DNA of 64,000 nt from Pantoea endophytica (GCF_002858935.1 NZ_PJRT01000002.1:248001-312000); one strand, 5' to 3'. Positions 31,811 through 43,627 are shown, counted from the first letter of the stretch. Numbers and translations are program-made. Notes: a model not told the origin generated them from the letters alone.

Positions 31811-33555
31811 TGACCGAACTGCAGTTTGTGAAGCTGCGCATAGGCGCCCTTCTGTTCAAGCAGCACGCTGTGAGTACCGCGTTCGACAATGCGACCATCT
31901 TCAACTACGACGATCTCATCGGCTTTCTCAATGGTCGACAGACGGTGCGCAATCACCAGTGAGGTGCGATTTTTCTGCAGCTCATCAAGTGCGGCCTGAA
32001 TCGCCCGCTCAGATTCGGTATCGAGCGCTGATGTGGCTTCATCGAGAATCAAAATCGGACAGTCGCGTAGTAACGCACGCGCAATCGCAATACGCTGACG
32101 CTGACCACCGGAAAGCAGCACGCCATTCTCACCTATCACGGTATCAAGGCCATTATCCATCTTCTGGATGAAGTCCATTGCATGCGCCATGGTCGCAGCC
32201 TGCTCGATTTGCTCGCGCGTGTATTGACCATTACGGGCATAAGAAATGTTGTTGGCGACGGTGTCGTTGAAGAGATGAACGTTCTGGGAAACCAACGCCA
32301 CTTGATTACGCAGTGAACGCAGGGTGTATTCGCGCAGATCGTGGCCATCCAGCAGAATTTCACCGCTATCAATGTCGTAGAAGCGCGTCAGCAAGCTGGC
32401 CATAGTGGATTTACCAGAGCCAGAACGGCCGACCAGTGCAACGGTTTTACCGGCAGGCAGCGACAGGTTGATATCACGCAGCGCAGGAATTTCACGGCCT
32501 GGATAGGTAAAGGTCACGTTGCGGAATTCCACATCACCCTTAGCACGATCCATTTCACGCTTGCCGTTATCCACTTCCTGCTCACTGTCAAGAATCGAGA
32601 ACAGCGTCTGACAAGCCGCCATACCGCGCTGGAACTGTGCATTCACGTTGGTCAGTGACTTGAGCGGACGCATCAAGGCGATCATGGATGAGAAGACCAC
32701 GGTGATGGTACCGGCTGTCAGCGTTTCCATCACGCTTGGGAAACTGGCGGCATAAAGCACAAATGCCAGTGCCAGCGAGGCAATCAACTGGATTACCGGA
32801 TCAGAGATTGAAGATGCTGACACTAGTTTCATGCCTTGTTGGCGCATCCTGTTACTGACCTGAGAAAAACGCTTGGCCTCCACTTCCTGGCCACCAAAGA
32901 TCAGCACTTCTTTATGCCCTTTTAGCATCTGTTCGGCGCTGGTGGTGACCTGTCCCATGGTGTTCTGCATGTTCTTACTGATGCTGCGGAAACGTTTGGA
33001 AACAGTACGAATAGCAAAGGAGACGATCGGTGCCAGCACAATGAGAATCAAAGACAGCTGCCAGCTGTAATAGAACATCATGATGAACAGGCCAATGATT
33101 GAGGCCCCTTCACGCACCACCGTAACCAGTGCACTGGAAGAGGAAGAGGCCACCTGTTCAGAATCGTAGGTGATGCGTGACAGCAGCGTCCCCGTTGATT
33201 GCTGATCAAAGAAGGTTACCGGCATGCCCATCATATGGCCGAACAGGCGGCGACGCATGTTCATGACAACGTTGCCGGACACCCAAGAGATGCAGTAACT
33301 GGAGATATAGCTGGTCACGCCACGTACCAGCATCAGGCCAATTACCACTAGCGGCATCCACAGCATTACGGATCTGTCTGCTTTACCGAAGCCATCATCC
33401 AGTAAAGGTTTCAACAGAGAGAGCATCAGGGTATCGCCTGCCGCATTGAGTATCAGCGCCACCGCTGACACATACAGGCCAGCCTTGTGGGGCGCAATCA
33501 TCGGCCAGAGTCGACGGAATGTCTGCCACGTTGAGAGATCTTTATCTTGATGCAT
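31807..33555 (-). CDS. msbA: Lipid A/phospholipid ABC flippase MsbA
   Basis: MsbA is a homodimeric ABC exporter that flips core-lipid A across the inner membrane. The 582 residues (the E. coli length) contain an N-terminal six-helix domain and a nucleotide-binding domain with Walker [15 protein letters not shown], signature [16 protein letters not shown], Walker [17 protein letters not shown] and the switch histidine in [12 protein letters not shown]. It is preceded by comEC and overlaps lpxK. It is essential for LPS transport in E. coli. Confidence 0.97.
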   Translation of the reverse strand: MHQDKDLSTWQTFRRLWPMIAPHKAGLYVSAVALILNAAGDTLMLSLLKPLLDDGFGKADRSVMLWMPLVVIGLMLVRGVTSYISSYCISWVSGNVVMNMRRRLFGHMMGMPVTFFDQQSTGTLLSRITYDSEQVASSSSSALVTVVREGASIIGLFIMMFYYSWQLSLILIVLAPIVSFAIRTVSKRFRSISKNMQNTMGQVTTSAEQMLKGHKEVLIFGGQEVEAKRFSQVSNRMRQQGMKLVSASSISDPVIQLIASLALAFVLYAASFPSVMETLTAGTITVVFSSMIALMRPLKSLTNVNAQFQRGMAACQTLFSILDSEQEVDNGKREMDRAKGDVEFRNVTFTYPGREIPALRDINLSLPAGKTVALVGRSGSGKSTMASLLTRFYDIDSGEILLDGHDLREYTLRSLRNQVALVSQNVHLFNDTVANNISYARNGQYTREQIEQAATMAHAMDFIQKMDNGLDTVIGENGVLLSGGQRQRIAIARALLRDCPILILDEATSALDTESERAIQAALDELQKNRTSLVIAHRLSTIEKADEIVVVEDGRIVERGTHSVLLEQKGAYAQLHKLQFGQ

Positions 33556-33589
33556 TATTTATTCACGCTGTTTGAAATAGCCGCTCATT

Positions 33590-35851
33590 CTACCTGGAAT
33601 CGCGTTTGACGCCAAACCACTGATGGTACCATCGAGGCATTATTTGCTCTCTTAAGCCCTTAATTTGCCAATGACCTTGTCTGATACCCACATGAATCTG
33701 ACCCGATTGTGCCGTGTCGTACCACATATAGCCTTGCTGACGAAAGCGTTGCACCACGGCTGGCGCAGGCATACGCCAGGCGTTATACCGCGCCACCGAA
33801 GCAAATGCTGCTTTCCCAGCAACATTACGTAACAGTAATGCGCCTGATGAAGTCCGACTACCATGGTGCGGAACCTGCAAAATTGTCGCGTTCAGAGCCT
33901 CTTTTTCCAGCGCGACAATTTTTCTCTCGGCTTCTAACTCAATATCCCCGGTGAGTAACACGCTAACGAGCCCGTCATCGACTCGCACCACACAGGAATC
34001 GTTATTTTGTCCCTGGGTCTGATTCTCCGGCGGCCACAAAGCGGTAAATTGCAATTTGCCCCACTGCCACCGCTGACCACGGAAGCATGGCAGGTGTCCG
34101 TCTTCCGCCAGGGCACTACGAATTGCTACCGCTGGATTAACTTTGAGCAATGAGTGTAGCCCACCACGGTGATCAAGATGCTTGTGGCTTAGTATCAAAG
34201 AATGGAGGCTTCTACCGTGATACTGCAACCATGGCAGAATGACGCGCGATCCGGCATCATCCTGTTTCCAACCCGGTCCAACGTCATATAACACCACTTC
34301 ATTGCCCTGTGTAATGGCAATCGCCAGGCCATGCCCCACATCAATCATGTCGATTTGCCAGTCATCACGCTGTGCAGTGCTGCGCCAGAGGATGATTGCG
34401 AGTATCAGGCTAAAACACGGCATCACACTGCGATAAATCAGCTTGCTGCGCCAGAGAACTAATCCTACCCACAGCAGCACGACAGCAGGTAACGTATCGC
34501 TCCATGCCCACCAGCCAGCGGGTAACCACTGCAGCAGGAGCATGACCTGGCTTATGGAAAGATCCGCCAGAGACCATAATCCCGTTGAAATCAGCGGCAC
34601 TGGCAATAGCATTGCCAGCAATATTAGTGGCACCGTGACAAAAGACACAACCGGCACCGCGATCAGATTTGCTAATAACGCACTCAGGCTTATTCCCTGA
34701 AACAGGAAGATTTGTAGTGGAGCCATGAGGATCATCATTCCTAACTGCAGATGTAGCAATTGCAATAACAGCCATCGACGCTTTGCGCGAAAGCGATGTG
34801 TTAATGGAAACCATTGATACCAGGTAATCAGCATCGCGACCGCCAGTGCCGACAACCAAAAGCTTTCTGACAGCACAGTTAATGGATCCAGTACCAGCAA
34901 AGCGCCGATACATAACGTCCAGACTTGCCAGCCACTGAGCTGCCAACCGGCGCTGCGCATCCCTATCCATAATATGAGCGCGATCATCGCGCGCTGGGCC
35001 GGTGCATGACTGCCAGAAACCCACGTGTAAGTCGCTGCGGTCATAACACTTACCAGCAGCGGAAATAAATGACCAATCAAATGACCCGGCAAAATTACCT
35101 GGATAGCACGCGCCAACAGCCATCCAACGCTGGCAGCTAATGCAATATGCATTCCCGAGATTGCCATCAAATGGGCAGTACCTGTTTCCCGCAGCAACTG
35201 TCGCTGCTCTTCAGTCATGTTGGTACGTATACCAAACGCTAAAGCCTGCATAATTGCCGGTTGTTTGAGCGTATCGAATGCGGGTAGATGATGATTAATT
35301 AAACGCGTCCGCCAGTTGCAAGTTAGCGATTCCACCTGCTGACTGATGATGCGCCCTTGCAGCGGCGTGTGATTAGACAAGGCAAAGCGCTGCAGATCGA
35401 ACTCGCCTTCATTTAATCTGCCGTGGACGGCACGCAGTCGCAGTTTCATCTGCCAGCTCTGACCGGCACAGTACGGTTGCTCCATCGAAGCATTATTGAG
35501 CGTGACAAAGAGAGGTGGAAACTGATAACGCTGACCGACACGCAAGATTTGCACGGTTAATTGCTGCTTCTGTTCACGAACTTCAGTCACCCGTACAGTG
35601 GCTTCAATTGTGGCGGCAGTCAGATCCCCAATGGCATTGACCATCTGGCGGGCTTCAGTCAATGTCCAGGCCACCATTAAGAGAGCAATCCCTGCAAGCC
35701 GTAGCAACGTGATTGGCATCAACCCAAGCGCCACAGCGAATACAACCATGATGACTATTCCGTTGGCTGCGGGTATGTGCGGCAATATGCCCAACGGCAA
35801 TGCCGAGGCAATCATCAATCTGGCCAGAACAATCCAGTTCATATGCATCAT
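33590..35851 (-). CDS. ycaI: ComEC/Rec2 family protein (YcaI)
   Basis: This is the enterobacterial ComEC/Rec2 homologue, a polytopic membrane protein with a C-terminal metallo-beta-lactamase-like domain. Relatives form the DNA channel in natural transformation. Seen here: an N-terminal membrane region with an OB-like external part, the competence domain GTAHLMAISGMHIALAA, and a C-terminal domain with MIDVGHGLAIAI, LSHKHLDHRGG and LQVPHHGSRTSSG. Length is 753 (E. coli YcaI 754). The first ATG of a tandem pair is taken as start, with GGGAGAG before it. No other competence gene is in the window. Confidence 0.94.
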   Translation of the reverse strand: MMHMNWIVLARLMIASALPLGILPHIPAANGIVIMVVFAVALGLMPITLLRLAGIALLMVAWTLTEARQMVNAIGDLTAATIEATVRVTEVREQKQQLTVQILRVGQRYQFPPLFVTLNNASMEQPYCAGQSWQMKLRLRAVHGRLNEGEFDLQRFALSNHTPLQGRIISQQVESLTCNWRTRLINHHLPAFDTLKQPAIMQALAFGIRTNMTEEQRQLLRETGTAHLMAISGMHIALAASVGWLLARAIQVILPGHLIGHLFPLLVSVMTAATYTWVSGSHAPAQRAMIALILWIGMRSAGWQLSGWQVWTLCIGALLVLDPLTVLSESFWLSALAVAMLITWYQWFPLTHRFRAKRRWLLLQLLHLQLGMMILMAPLQIFLFQGISLSALLANLIAVPVVSFVTVPLILLAMLLPVPLISTGLWSLADLSISQVMLLLQWLPAGWWAWSDTLPAVVLLWVGLVLWRSKLIYRSVMPCFSLILAIILWRSTAQRDDWQIDMIDVGHGLAIAITQGNEVVLYDVGPGWKQDDAGSRVILPWLQYHGRSLHSLILSHKHLDHRGGLHSLLKVNPAVAIRSALAEDGHLPCFRGQRWQWGKLQFTALWPPENQTQGQNNDSCVVRVDDGLVSVLLTGDIELEAERKIVALEKEALNATILQVPHHGSRTSSGALLLRNVAGKAAFASVARYNAWRMPAPAVVQRFRQQGYMWYDTAQSGQIHVGIRQGHWQIKGLREQIMPRWYHQWFGVKRDSR

Positions 35852-36002
35852 TACTCTCCCTCATTGGCGGAAGAGTGTGCCGAGAAAAGCAGGGATTTAC
35901 TTCATTGAAAAGAGAGTGTGTCGCGATGGATTCCGAGACTTTTGCAGAGATTACATTGATGAGACTTCATTTTGGAAAGCAGATCTCAATTCCGCATACT
36001 TT

Positions 36003-36038
36003 AAACAAAAAAAACGACACCCTAAAGTGTCGTTTTTA
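36003..36038 (-). terminator. Rho-independent terminator of ihfB
   Basis: AAAACGACAC/GTGTCGTTTT is a 10-bp stem with a 6-nt loop. On the minus strand it is followed by a run of T, 16 bp after the ihfB stop. Confidence 0.9.
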
Positions 36039-36053
36039 TCGTTCGGTAACGGC

Positions 36054-36338
36054 TTAGCCGTAGATGTTCGCACGGTCACGCAATTCTTTGCCCGGCTTAA
36101 AGTGGGGAACGTATTTACCTTCCAGATCCACTTTGTCGCCCGTTTTCGGGTTACGACCCGTACGCGGTGCACGGTAATGCAAAGAAAAGCTGCCGAATCC
36201 CCGGATTTCAATGCGCTCGCCCTGGGCCAACGTAGTGGCCATGTGCTCAAGCATCTCTTTGACCGCATCCTCAACGACTTTCGCCGGAATATGAGTATGC
36301 TGGCCAGCAAGTCTCTCAATTAGTTCTGACTTGGTCAT
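36054..36338 (-). CDS. ihfB: Integration host factor subunit beta
   Basis: IHF-beta pairs with IHF-alpha to bend DNA sharply at specific sites in replication, recombination and transcription. The 94-residue protein (E. coli length) shows the DNABII fold: [18 protein letters not shown], helix pair, then [15 protein letters not shown] and the DNA-intercalating arm [15 protein letters not shown] with its conserved proline. GGAGGT precedes the ATG closely. It lies downstream of rpsA as in E. coli, with its own upstream gap containing a hairpin. Confidence 0.98.
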   Translation of the reverse strand: MTKSELIERLAGQHTHIPAKVVEDAVKEMLEHMATTLAQGERIEIRGFGSFSLHYRAPRTGRNPKTGDKVDLEGKYVPHFKPGKELRDRANIYG

Positions 36339-36388
36339 GTAACCTCCGGTTAATCCTTATTTGGAAAGGTATGACAGCTTTTACCGAA

Positions 36389-36412
36389 ACCGGACGATTT
36401 TCATCGTCCGGT
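36389..36412 (-). terminator. Hairpin between rpsA and ihfB
   Basis: A perfect stem ACCGGACGAT/ATCGTCCGGT with a four-base loop lies 13 bp past the rpsA stop. The downstream sequence is only modestly T-rich, so read-through into ihfB is likely. Confidence 0.6.
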
Positions 36413-36424
36413 GCCTTAGGTCGA

Positions 36425-38101
36425 TTACTCGCCTTTAGCCGCTTTGAACGCTTCAGCCATCGCGCTAGAGAAGTTGCTGCCTTCATCCTGTTTGGTGTTA
36501 ACAGTGTTGATAGCTTCTTTCTCATCAGCCTGGTCTTTAGCACGAACAGACAGGCTCACAACGCGGTTCTTACGGTCAACGCCGGTGAATTTAGCTTCAA
36601 CGTCGTCGCCAACACTCAGAACCAGAGTTGCGTCTTCGATGCGGTCCAGAGAAGCTTCAGAAGCGCGCAGGTAACCCTCTACGCCGTCAGCTAATTCTAC
36701 TGTAGCACCTTTCGCGTCAACTGCAGTGACTTTACCAGTCACGATAGCGCCTTTCTTGTTCAGGGTGATGTAGTTGTTGAATGGATCTTCAGCCAACTGC
36801 TTCACGCCCAGAGAGATGCGCTCGCGCTCTGCATCAACCTGCAGTACAACGGCAGCGATTTCGTCGCCTTTTTTGTACTCACGAACGGCTTCTTCGCCAG
36901 TCGCGTTCCAGGAGATGTCAGACAGGTGAACCAGACCGTCGATGCCACCGTCCAGGCCGATGAAGATACCGAAGTCAGTGATTGACTTGATTTTACCTTC
37001 AACGCGATCGCCTTTGTTGTGGGTCTCAGCGAACAGCTGCCATGGGTTAGATTTGCACTGCTTCAGACCCAAGGAGATACGACGACGCTCTTCATCGATG
37101 TCCAGAACCATTACTTCAACCACATCGCCTACGTTTACAACTTTAGACGGATGGATGTTTTTGTTGGTCCAGTCCATTTCTGAAACGTGTACCAGACCTT
37201 CAACGCCTTCTTCGATTTCTACGAAGCAGCCGTAATCAGTCAGGTTGGTTACACGACCAGTCAGGCGGGTGCCTTCTGGATAGCGCTTAGCGATAGCAAC
37301 CCAAGGATCTTCGCCCAGCTGTTTCAGGCCCAGAGATACACGGGTACGCTCGCGGTCGAACTTCAGCACTTTAACAGTGATTTCGTCGCCCACGTTGACG
37401 ATTTCGCTCGGATGCTTAACGCGTTTCCAAGCCATATCGGTAATGTGCAACAGGCCGTCAACGCCGCCCAGATCCACGAATGCACCGTAGTCAGTGAGGT
37501 TCTTAACGATACCTTTAACTTCCATGCCTTCCTGCAGGTTTTCCAGCAGCTGATCGCGCTCAGCGCTGTTCTCAGATTCGATAACTGCACGGCGTGAAAC
37601 CACGACGTTGTTACGTTTCTGATCAAGCTTGATTACTTTGAATTCAAGCTCTTTGCCTTCCAGGTGCAGAGTATCGCGAACCGGACGAACGTCTACCAGT
37701 GAACCTGGCAGGAACGCACGAATACCGTTCAGCTCAACTGTGAAGCCACCTTTAACTTTGCCGTTGATAACACCGGTAACAGTTTCAGCGTCTTCGTAAG
37801 CTTTTTCCAGCGTGATCCAAGCTTCGTGACGTTTAGCTTTCTCACGGGACAGCAGGGTTTCACCGAAGCCGTCTTCTACTGCGTCCAGCGCAACGTCAAC
37901 TTCGTCGCCTACCTGGATTTCCAGTTCGCCGGCTGCGTTCTTGAACTGCTCTGCAGGAATTGCAGATTCAGATTTCAGACCCGCATCAACCAGAACTACG
38001 TCTTTGTCGATAGAGACAACAACGCCACGAACGATGGAACCCGGACGGGTTTCGATTTCTTTCAGGGACTCTTCAAAGAGTTGAGCAAAAGATTCAGTCA
38101 T
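36425..38101 (-). CDS. rpsA: 30S ribosomal protein S1
   Basis: S1 binds mRNA and promotes translation initiation on weak or structured sites. The protein of 558 residues (E. coli 557) starts [21 protein letters not shown]; twelve upstream open residues were excluded. Six S1-type OB repeats are visible, for example [20 protein letters not shown] and [21 protein letters not shown] (split by a few residues in each), and [20 protein letters not shown]. In E. coli S1 represses its own leader; the roughly 120-nt cmk–rpsA gap is the corresponding place here. Confidence 0.98.
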   Translation of the reverse strand: MTESFAQLFEESLKEIETRPGSIVRGVVVSIDKDVVLVDAGLKSESAIPAEQFKNAAGELEIQVGDEVDVALDAVEDGFGETLLSREKAKRHEAWITLEKAYEDAETVTGVINGKVKGGFTVELNGIRAFLPGSLVDVRPVRDTLHLEGKELEFKVIKLDQKRNNVVVSRRAVIESENSAERDQLLENLQEGMEVKGIVKNLTDYGAFVDLGGVDGLLHITDMAWKRVKHPSEIVNVGDEITVKVLKFDRERTRVSLGLKQLGEDPWVAIAKRYPEGTRLTGRVTNLTDYGCFVEIEEGVEGLVHVSEMDWTNKNIHPSKVVNVGDVVEVMVLDIDEERRRISLGLKQCKSNPWQLFAETHNKGDRVEGKIKSITDFGIFIGLDGGIDGLVHLSDISWNATGEEAVREYKKGDEIAAVVLQVDAERERISLGVKQLAEDPFNNYITLNKKGAIVTGKVTAVDAKGATVELADGVEGYLRASEASLDRIEDATLVLSVGDDVEAKFTGVDRKNRVVSLSVRAKDQADEKEAINTVNTKQDEGSNFSSAMAEAFKAAKGE

Positions 38102-38222
38102 ATTGATAATCTTAGGATTCTTCAATTTAACGTCCACCTGACTTCATTGTCGGATGGGGTTGTTTCACATGCCCTGCACCGGGTCCTTGGTACAGGGTTA
38201 CAGCAATTCGGTTGCCGAAAGA

Positions 38223-38903
38223 TTAAATGCCCAACTTACGCTTAGCATAATCAAGCGCCTTTTCAATCACTTGCTCAATCGACATACTGGTTGAATCCAG
38301 TACCAGAGCATCTGTGGCAGGCACTAAAGGGGCGATGGCACGATTACGATCGCGGTCGTCGCGTTCCTTTATCTCGGATAAAAGGCGATCAAAGTTAACA
38401 TTAAAGCCTTTCTCCTGCAACTGTAGCATACGGCGATGCGCACGCTCTTCCGAGCTAGCGTCGAGGAATATTTTCACTGGCGCATCAGGGAAAACCACGG
38501 TTCCCATATCGCGTCCATCGGCGATTAAACCGGGCTCTTCGCGGAATGCGCGTTGGCGTCGAAGCAATGCCTCACGCACCCGCGGAAAAGCGGCAACGCG
38601 CGATGCGGTATTGCTGACTTCTTGCGTGCGGATTTCACCGGTGACATCTTCACCTTCAAGAACCACCTGCATTTCACCGTCAACCGATAGAAAACGCACA
38701 TCAAGATGCGCAGCCATCGGTACTAATGCTTCCTCGGACTCAATATCCACCTGATGGTGAAGTGCGGCCAATGCTAAAACGCGATAAATAGCGCCAGAAT
38801 CCAGTAAGTGCCACTGCAACGACTCCGCCATCGCTTTACATAAAGTCCCTTTACCCGCGCCACTTGGCCCATCGATGGTAATAACCGGGGCGATTGCCGT
38901 CAT
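38223..38903 (-). CDS. cmk: Cytidylate kinase
   Basis: Cmk phosphorylates CMP and dCMP to the diphosphates using ATP. The protein begins [20 protein letters not shown], giving the P-loop GPSGAGKGT. It has [20 protein letters not shown] with the conserved RDMGT, and [18 protein letters not shown] in the lid region. The start at 38903 follows AGGAGAGAAC and gives 226 residues (E. coli 227); the open frame further upstream is not supported. It sits upstream of rpsA in the same orientation. Confidence 0.96.
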   Translation of the reverse strand: MTAIAPVITIDGPSGAGKGTLCKAMAESLQWHLLDSGAIYRVLALAALHHQVDIESEEALVPMAAHLDVRFLSVDGEMQVVLEGEDVTGEIRTQEVSNTASRVAAFPRVREALLRRQRAFREEPGLIADGRDMGTVVFPDAPVKIFLDASSEERAHRRMLQLQEKGFNVNFDRLLSEIKERDDRDRNRAIAPLVPATDALVLDSTSMSIEQVIEKALDYAKRKLGI

Positions 38904-39065
38904 TGTTCTCTCCTGTTGCTGCGTGCTTATTGTCAGCCCTTCCAGGCCGCCTGGATTGCGCGGCATTATACGCTGCCTGCGTCGGGTTAGTACCCTTTAG
39001 CGTAGACAGCGCTAGAAATATAGACAGATTCAGAAGAATTTCCGCCTGATAAGGCGAGAAGAGAG

Positions 39066-39094
39066 CAAAGAAACCCGGCGCTGTGCACCGGGTT
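39066..39094 (-). terminator. Terminator of the serC-aroA operon
   Basis: AACCCGG/CCGGGTT stem with a 9-nt loop, followed on the minus strand by TTCTTTGCTCT, just past the aroA stop. Confidence 0.75.
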
Positions 39095-39100
39095 AGACGA

Positions 39101-40387
39101 TCAGGAAGTATGACTGATTTTCGCCAACTGCTGGAAATAGCTCGGGAAGGTTTTCGCAGTGCAGCCTGGATCAAGGATGGTTACCGGCGTATCCGACAGA
39201 GCCACCAGTGCGAAGCACATTGCCATACGGTGATCGTTGTAAGTACCGATGTCCGCATGTTGCAACTGAGCCGGGGGTGTAACACGAATAAAGTCGTGTC
39301 CTTCTTCTACTTCCGCCCCCACTTTGCGTAACTCAGTCGCCATCGCAGCAAGACGGTCTGTCTCTTTTACGCGCCAGTTATAGATGTTGCGCATCAACGT
39401 GGTGCCTTGAGCGAAAAGTGCAGTAGTTGCAATTGTCATTGCCGCATCGGGAATATGGTTCATATCCATATCGATTGCCGTCAGCGATCCGCGTGTGCAA
39501 GAGATATAGTCATCTCCCCACTCAATCACTGCGCCCATCTTTTCCAGCACATCAGCAAAACGGATGTCGCCCTGCACGCTGTTGCGGCCAATACCGGTTA
39601 CACGTACGGTACCCCCTTTAATGGCAGCGGCAGCGAGGAAGTATGATGCAGAAGACGCATCACCTTCCACCAGATAATCGCCCGGAGACTGGTACTGTTG
39701 CTGCCCTTTAACCACAAAACGCTGATAGTCCTGATTATCAACATCCACACCAAAGCAGCGCATCAGGTGCAAGGTGATATCAATGTAAGGCTTAGAAACC
39801 AGATCGCCTTTTATGGTGATGATGGTGTCTTGCTGCGCCAGTGGCGCGGTCATTAGCAATGCCGTGAGGAACTGGCTGGATACACTGCCATCGACGCTGA
39901 CTTCCCCACCAACAAAACCACCATTAAGACGCACTGGCGGGTAATCGGTCTGTTCGAGATAGTCAATCTTTGCTCCGCCCTGACGCAGTGCATCAACCAG
40001 ATGACCAATCGGACGCTCTTTCATGCGTGGCTCGCCAGTCAGAACGATTGACTGCTCGCCCAAACAGAGCGCGGCAGCCAAAGGTCGCATCGCTGTACCT
40101 GCGTTACCGAGAAACAGCTCAAGCGGTTTTTCAGCATGTAAAGGGCCCGCGTTACCTACTACTTCGCATATGGTGCGATCGTCTGAGAGCGTATAGCTGA
40201 CACCCAGCGCTTTGAGGGCATTCAGCATGTGCTTAACGTCATCGCTATCAAGCAAGTTAGTCAGGCGGGTGGTGCCCTTTGCCAGCGCGGCCAGCAAGAG
40301 TGCGCGGTTCGAGACGCTTTTTGAACCCGGTAAGTTTACCGTGCCGTCAACGCGAGCAATCGGTTGTAGAGTCAGGGAGTCCTGCAT
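39101..40387 (-). CDS. aroA: EPSP synthase
   Basis: AroA transfers enolpyruvate from PEP to shikimate-3-phosphate in the chorismate pathway; it is the glyphosate target. The 428-residue protein (E. coli 427) shows [20 protein letters not shown] and the PEP-binding [17 protein letters not shown] with the class I glycine (G96 equivalent), [20 protein letters not shown], and [20 protein letters not shown] near the C-terminus. It is downstream of serC (80-bp gap with a hairpin), the classical serC-aroA operon. Confidence 0.98.
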   Translation of the reverse strand: MQDSLTLQPIARVDGTVNLPGSKSVSNRALLLAALAKGTTRLTNLLDSDDVKHMLNALKALGVSYTLSDDRTICEVVGNAGPLHAEKPLELFLGNAGTAMRPLAAALCLGEQSIVLTGEPRMKERPIGHLVDALRQGGAKIDYLEQTDYPPVRLNGGFVGGEVSVDGSVSSQFLTALLMTAPLAQQDTIITIKGDLVSKPYIDITLHLMRCFGVDVDNQDYQRFVVKGQQQYQSPGDYLVEGDASSASYFLAAAAIKGGTVRVTGIGRNSVQGDIRFADVLEKMGAVIEWGDDYISCTRGSLTAIDMDMNHIPDAAMTIATTALFAQGTTLMRNIYNWRVKETDRLAAMATELRKVGAEVEEGHDFIRVTPPAQLQHADIGTYNDHRMAMCFALVALSDTPVTILDPGCTAKTFPSYFQQLAKISHTS

Positions 40388-40413
40388 GTGAAACCAAATC
40401 TCCAGAAAATACG

Positions 40414-40437
40414 AGACCCCATCGAGTGACGGGGTCT
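40414..40437 (-). terminator. Intercistronic hairpin serC-aroA
   Basis: AGACCCC/GGGGTCT forms a 7-bp stem around a 10-nt loop between serC and aroA. It may reduce transcription into aroA or protect serC mRNA; no T-run follows on the minus strand. Confidence 0.5.
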
Positions 40438-40467
40438 GATACCAGACAAGCTGGCATGAAAAAGCAA

Positions 40468-41553
40468 TTAGCCGTGGCGACGTTCGAAGTCGACCATGAA
40501 CTCAGTGAGCGTTTTAACCCCTTCCAGCGGCATCGCATTGTAGATCGATGCACGCATACCGCCAACCACGCGATGGCCTTTCAACGCGTGCAGCCCAGCC
40601 TTGAGAGACTCTTCCAGGAACACTTTGTCCAATGAGGAATCGGCTAACTGGAATGGCACGTTCATACGTGATCGGTTTTCACTTGCGACATCGTTGCGAT
40701 AAAACGCACTGTTATCAATCACGCCATACAATAAGTCGGCTTTTGCCTGATTCAGCTTGTCCATCTCAGCCACGCCGCCCTTCTCTTTCAGCCATTTGAA
40801 TACCAGGCCAGAGAGATACCATGCGAAAGTCGGCGGAGTGTTAAACATTGATTCATTTTCGGCCAGCACCTTGTAATCAAGGATAGAAGGCACATAACGT
40901 TGTGCTTTGCCTAGCAGATCTTCGCGCACAACCACTAAGGTTAAGCCCGCCGGGCCGATATTTTTTTGCGCGCCAGCGTAGATCACGCCATAGCGACTCA
41001 CATCGATTGGACGAGACAGAATAGTAGAAGAGAGATCGGCAACTACGACTTTATCGCCAAAATCCGGCTCTTCATCGATAGCAATACCATCAATCGTTTC
41101 GTTCGGGCAGAAATGGACATAAGCCGCATCATCATTTAACTGCCATTCACGCATTGGTAATAAAGCACGCTTACCATCACGCGTAGTTTTGATATCAATG
41201 GTATTTGGCGAGCAGAATTTCTCAGCTTCTTTAATTGCGCTGTGAGCCCAGTAACCGCCGTCAATATAATCCGCGGTTTTTGCATCACCCAGCAAGTTGC
41301 CGGGAATGGCCGCGAACTGCGCACGCGCACCGCCATGGCAGAATAAAACTTTGTAGTTGGCTGGGATCTTCAGCAGATCGCGAAAATCTTGTTCTGCCGC
41401 TTCTGCAACAGCAATAAACTCTTTACTGCGGTGACTGATCTCCATCACCGAGGTGCCTAATCCGTGCCAGTTTGTCAGTTCTTGTTCTGCGCGACGGAGC
41501 ACTTCTACCGGCAGCATAGCCGGGCCAGAGCTAAAATTATAAACCTGAGTCAT
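40468..41553 (-). CDS. serC: Phosphoserine aminotransferase
   Basis: SerC is a PLP enzyme that converts 3-phosphohydroxypyruvate to phosphoserine (serine synthesis) and acts in pyridoxine synthesis. The 361 residues (E. coli 362) include [35 protein letters not shown], and the PLP lysine in [20 protein letters not shown]. It ends [17 protein letters not shown]. It is first in the operon with aroA, and the divergent neighbour is ycaO. Confidence 0.97.
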   Translation of the reverse strand: MTQVYNFSSGPAMLPVEVLRRAEQELTNWHGLGTSVMEISHRSKEFIAVAEAAEQDFRDLLKIPANYKVLFCHGGARAQFAAIPGNLLGDAKTADYIDGGYWAHSAIKEAEKFCSPNTIDIKTTRDGKRALLPMREWQLNDDAAYVHFCPNETIDGIAIDEEPDFGDKVVVADLSSTILSRPIDVSRYGVIYAGAQKNIGPAGLTLVVVREDLLGKAQRYVPSILDYKVLAENESMFNTPPTFAWYLSGLVFKWLKEKGGVAEMDKLNQAKADLLYGVIDNSAFYRNDVASENRSRMNVPFQLADSSLDKVFLEESLKAGLHALKGHRVVGGMRASIYNAMPLEGVKTLTEFMVDFERRHG

Positions 41554-41863
41554 TTCCCCTCACCACTGTCATATCGAACGGTTATGAATACCCAACCGGT
41601 TTTATCATTGCCTCCAGATGGCTGCAATCATTAATCCGGCAGCGATCACATTTCCAGAGCCAGCTTCACCGCAGCTTATGTCATAAATGCATTAAGCCAT
41701 GGAATTTTGTGAGGTTGTTCCAGAAAGAAAAATCGGCAAGCGGAATGGCGTAACAACCTTAACCAGTCTGAGATAAATTTGGCTGACTGAATAGCGAAGC
41801 ACGCATAAAACCCGTATTATTGCGCGCTTTACGCCCACCCCATTGACTTAAGAGAGCGCCACC
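41554..41863. other. Divergent serC/ycaO regulatory gap
   Basis: 310 bp hold the serC promoter (minus) and the ycaO promoter (plus). No ORF or RNA gene is visible. E. coli carries ycaP between these genes; it is absent here. I could not place promoter hexamers with confidence. Confidence 0.5.
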
Positions 41864-43627
41864 ATGACGCAAACGTTTATCCCCGGAAAAGACGCCGCAC
41901 TGGAAGATTCCATTGCTCGCTTTCAGCAGAAACTGCAAGACCTTGGTTTCAACATTGAAGAAGCTTCCTGGCTGAATCCGGTGCCACACGTCTGGTCAGT
42001 ACACATTCGCGATCGCGACTGCCCGCTGTGCTTTACAAATGGCAAAGGTGCTAGCAAAAAAGCCGCTCTGGCTTCAGCGCTGGGCGAATATTTTGAGCGC
42101 CTCTCTACTAACTATTTCTTCGCCGATTTCTGGTTGGGTGAATCCATCGCTAATGGTGATTTTGTTCACTATCCGAATGAAAAATGGTTCCCGCTCACTG
42201 AGGACGACAGCCTGCCAGAAGGCATTTTGGATGCGCGCCTGCGCAAGTTCTATGATCCTGATGAGAGCCTGGGTGCTTCTGAGCTGATTGATCTGCAATC
42301 CGGCAATGACGAGCGTGGAATTTGTGGCCTGCCATTTACCCGTCAATCTGACCAGCAAACAGTGTATATCCCGATGAACATCATCGGTAATCTGTACGTT
42401 TCGAATGGTATGTCTGCCGGTAACACCGCGAACGAAGCGCGTGTACAGGGTCTTTCTGAAGTGTTTGAGCGTCATATTAAGAATCGCATCATCGCCGAAT
42501 CCATCAGCCTGCCAGAAATACCAGCAGAGGTGATGCAGCGTTATCCTGGCGTAATTGAAGCAATTGAACGTCTGGAAGCAGAAGGTTTCCCAATCTTCTC
42601 ATACGATGCGTCACTCGGCGGCAAATACCCGGTTATCTGCGTTGTGCTGTTCAATCCAGCAAATGGTACCTGCTTCGCTTCGTTTGGCGCACATCCGGAC
42701 TTTGGCGTCGCACTTGAGCGAACCGTTACTGAACTGCTGCAGGGCCGTGGTCTGAAAGATCTCGACGTGTTCACACCGCCGACGTTCGATGATGAAGAGG
42801 TAGCGGAACACGCTAACCTGGAAACGCATTTCATCGATTCAAGCGGTCTGATTTCATGGGATATGTTTAAAGACGATGCCGATTATCCTTTCGTCGACTG
42901 GAGCTTTGCGGGTACCACTCACGAAGAGTTTGATACGCTAATGGCGATCTTCCGTGCGGAAGATAAAGAAGTCTATATCGCTGACTATGAACATCTGAGT
43001 GTTTACGCTTGCCGCATTATCGTGCCGGGCATGTCTGATATTTATCCAGCAGAAGATCTGCTGCTGGCAAATAACAGCATGGGCGCACCACTGCGCAAAA
43101 CCCTGCTGGCGCTGCCAGACAGCCAATGGGAACCCGAAGCCTATCTCGAGCTGATTGTGCAACTGGATGAGGAAGGTCATGATGACTTTACTCGCGTGCG
43201 CGAGCTGCTGGGTCTGGCATCAGGCAAAGATAATGGCTGGTACACGCTACGTATTGGCGAGCTGAAAGCTATGCTGGCGCTGGCCGGCGGCGACCTGGAT
43301 CAGGCTCTGATCTGGACTGAATGGACGATGGAGTTTAATCAGTCCATCTTTAGTGAAGAGCGCGCAAACTACTACCGCTGTCTGCAAACCTTGCTGCTGC
43401 TGGCAATGGAAGAGGAACGCGATCCGCTACAATATCATCGCGCCTTTATTCGTATGTACGGCCAGGCTGCTGTTGAGGCTGCTTCAGCGGCAATCAGTGG
43501 CGAAGCGCCCTTCTATGGATTGCAAGCGGTCGATCTGGATCTGAAAGCTTTCCCTGCGCATCAATCATTACTCGCTGCCTATGAAAAGCTGCAGACAGCT
43601 AAACGTCGTTATTGGTCACAAAAATAG
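41864..43627 (+). CDS. ycaO: YcaO-domain protein
   Basis: YcaO is the namesake of the ATP-dependent YcaO superfamily. Other members cyclise or thioamidate peptides; the enterobacterial protein is linked to beta-methylthiolation of ribosomal protein S12 with RimO, its exact role being unsettled. The 587-residue protein (E. coli 586) has CFTNGKGASKKAALASALGEYFERLS in three adjoining blocks and GNTANEARVQGLSEVFERHIKNR, both ATP/Mg-binding regions. A C-terminal helical extension follows. No precursor-peptide or dehydrogenase gene flanks it, which argues against a RiPP cluster. Confidence 0.95.
   Translation: MTQTFIPGKDAALEDSIARFQQKLQDLGFNIEEASWLNPVPHVWSVHIRDRDCPLCFTNGKGASKKAALASALGEYFERLSTNYFFADFWLGESIANGDFVHYPNEKWFPLTEDDSLPEGILDARLRKFYDPDESLGASELIDLQSGNDERGICGLPFTRQSDQQTVYIPMNIIGNLYVSNGMSAGNTANEARVQGLSEVFERHIKNRIIAESISLPEIPAEVMQRYPGVIEAIERLEAEGFPIFSYDASLGGKYPVICVVLFNPANGTCFASFGAHPDFGVALERTVTELLQGRGLKDLDVFTPPTFDDEEVAEHANLETHFIDSSGLISWDMFKDDADYPFVDWSFAGTTHEEFDTLMAIFRAEDKEVYIADYEHLSVYACRIIVPGMSDIYPAEDLLLANNSMGAPLRKTLLALPDSQWEPEAYLELIVQLDEEGHDDFTRVRELLGLASGKDNGWYTLRIGELKAMLALAGGDLDQALIWTEWTMEFNQSIFSEERANYYRCLQTLLLLAMEEERDPLQYHRAFIRMYGQAAVEAASAAISGEAPFYGLQAVDLDLKAFPAHQSLLAAYEKLQTAKRRYWSQK

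Noticed and set aside
33590..35851. ComEC as evidence for natural competence
   Set aside because: The single ycaI homologue is ubiquitous in enterobacteria and no pilus or DprA gene is in the window.
41864..43627. YcaO as part of a RiPP biosynthesis cluster
   Set aside because: It is the housekeeping ycaO flanked by serC and focA-pfl, with no precursor peptide, dehydrogenase or exporter nearby.
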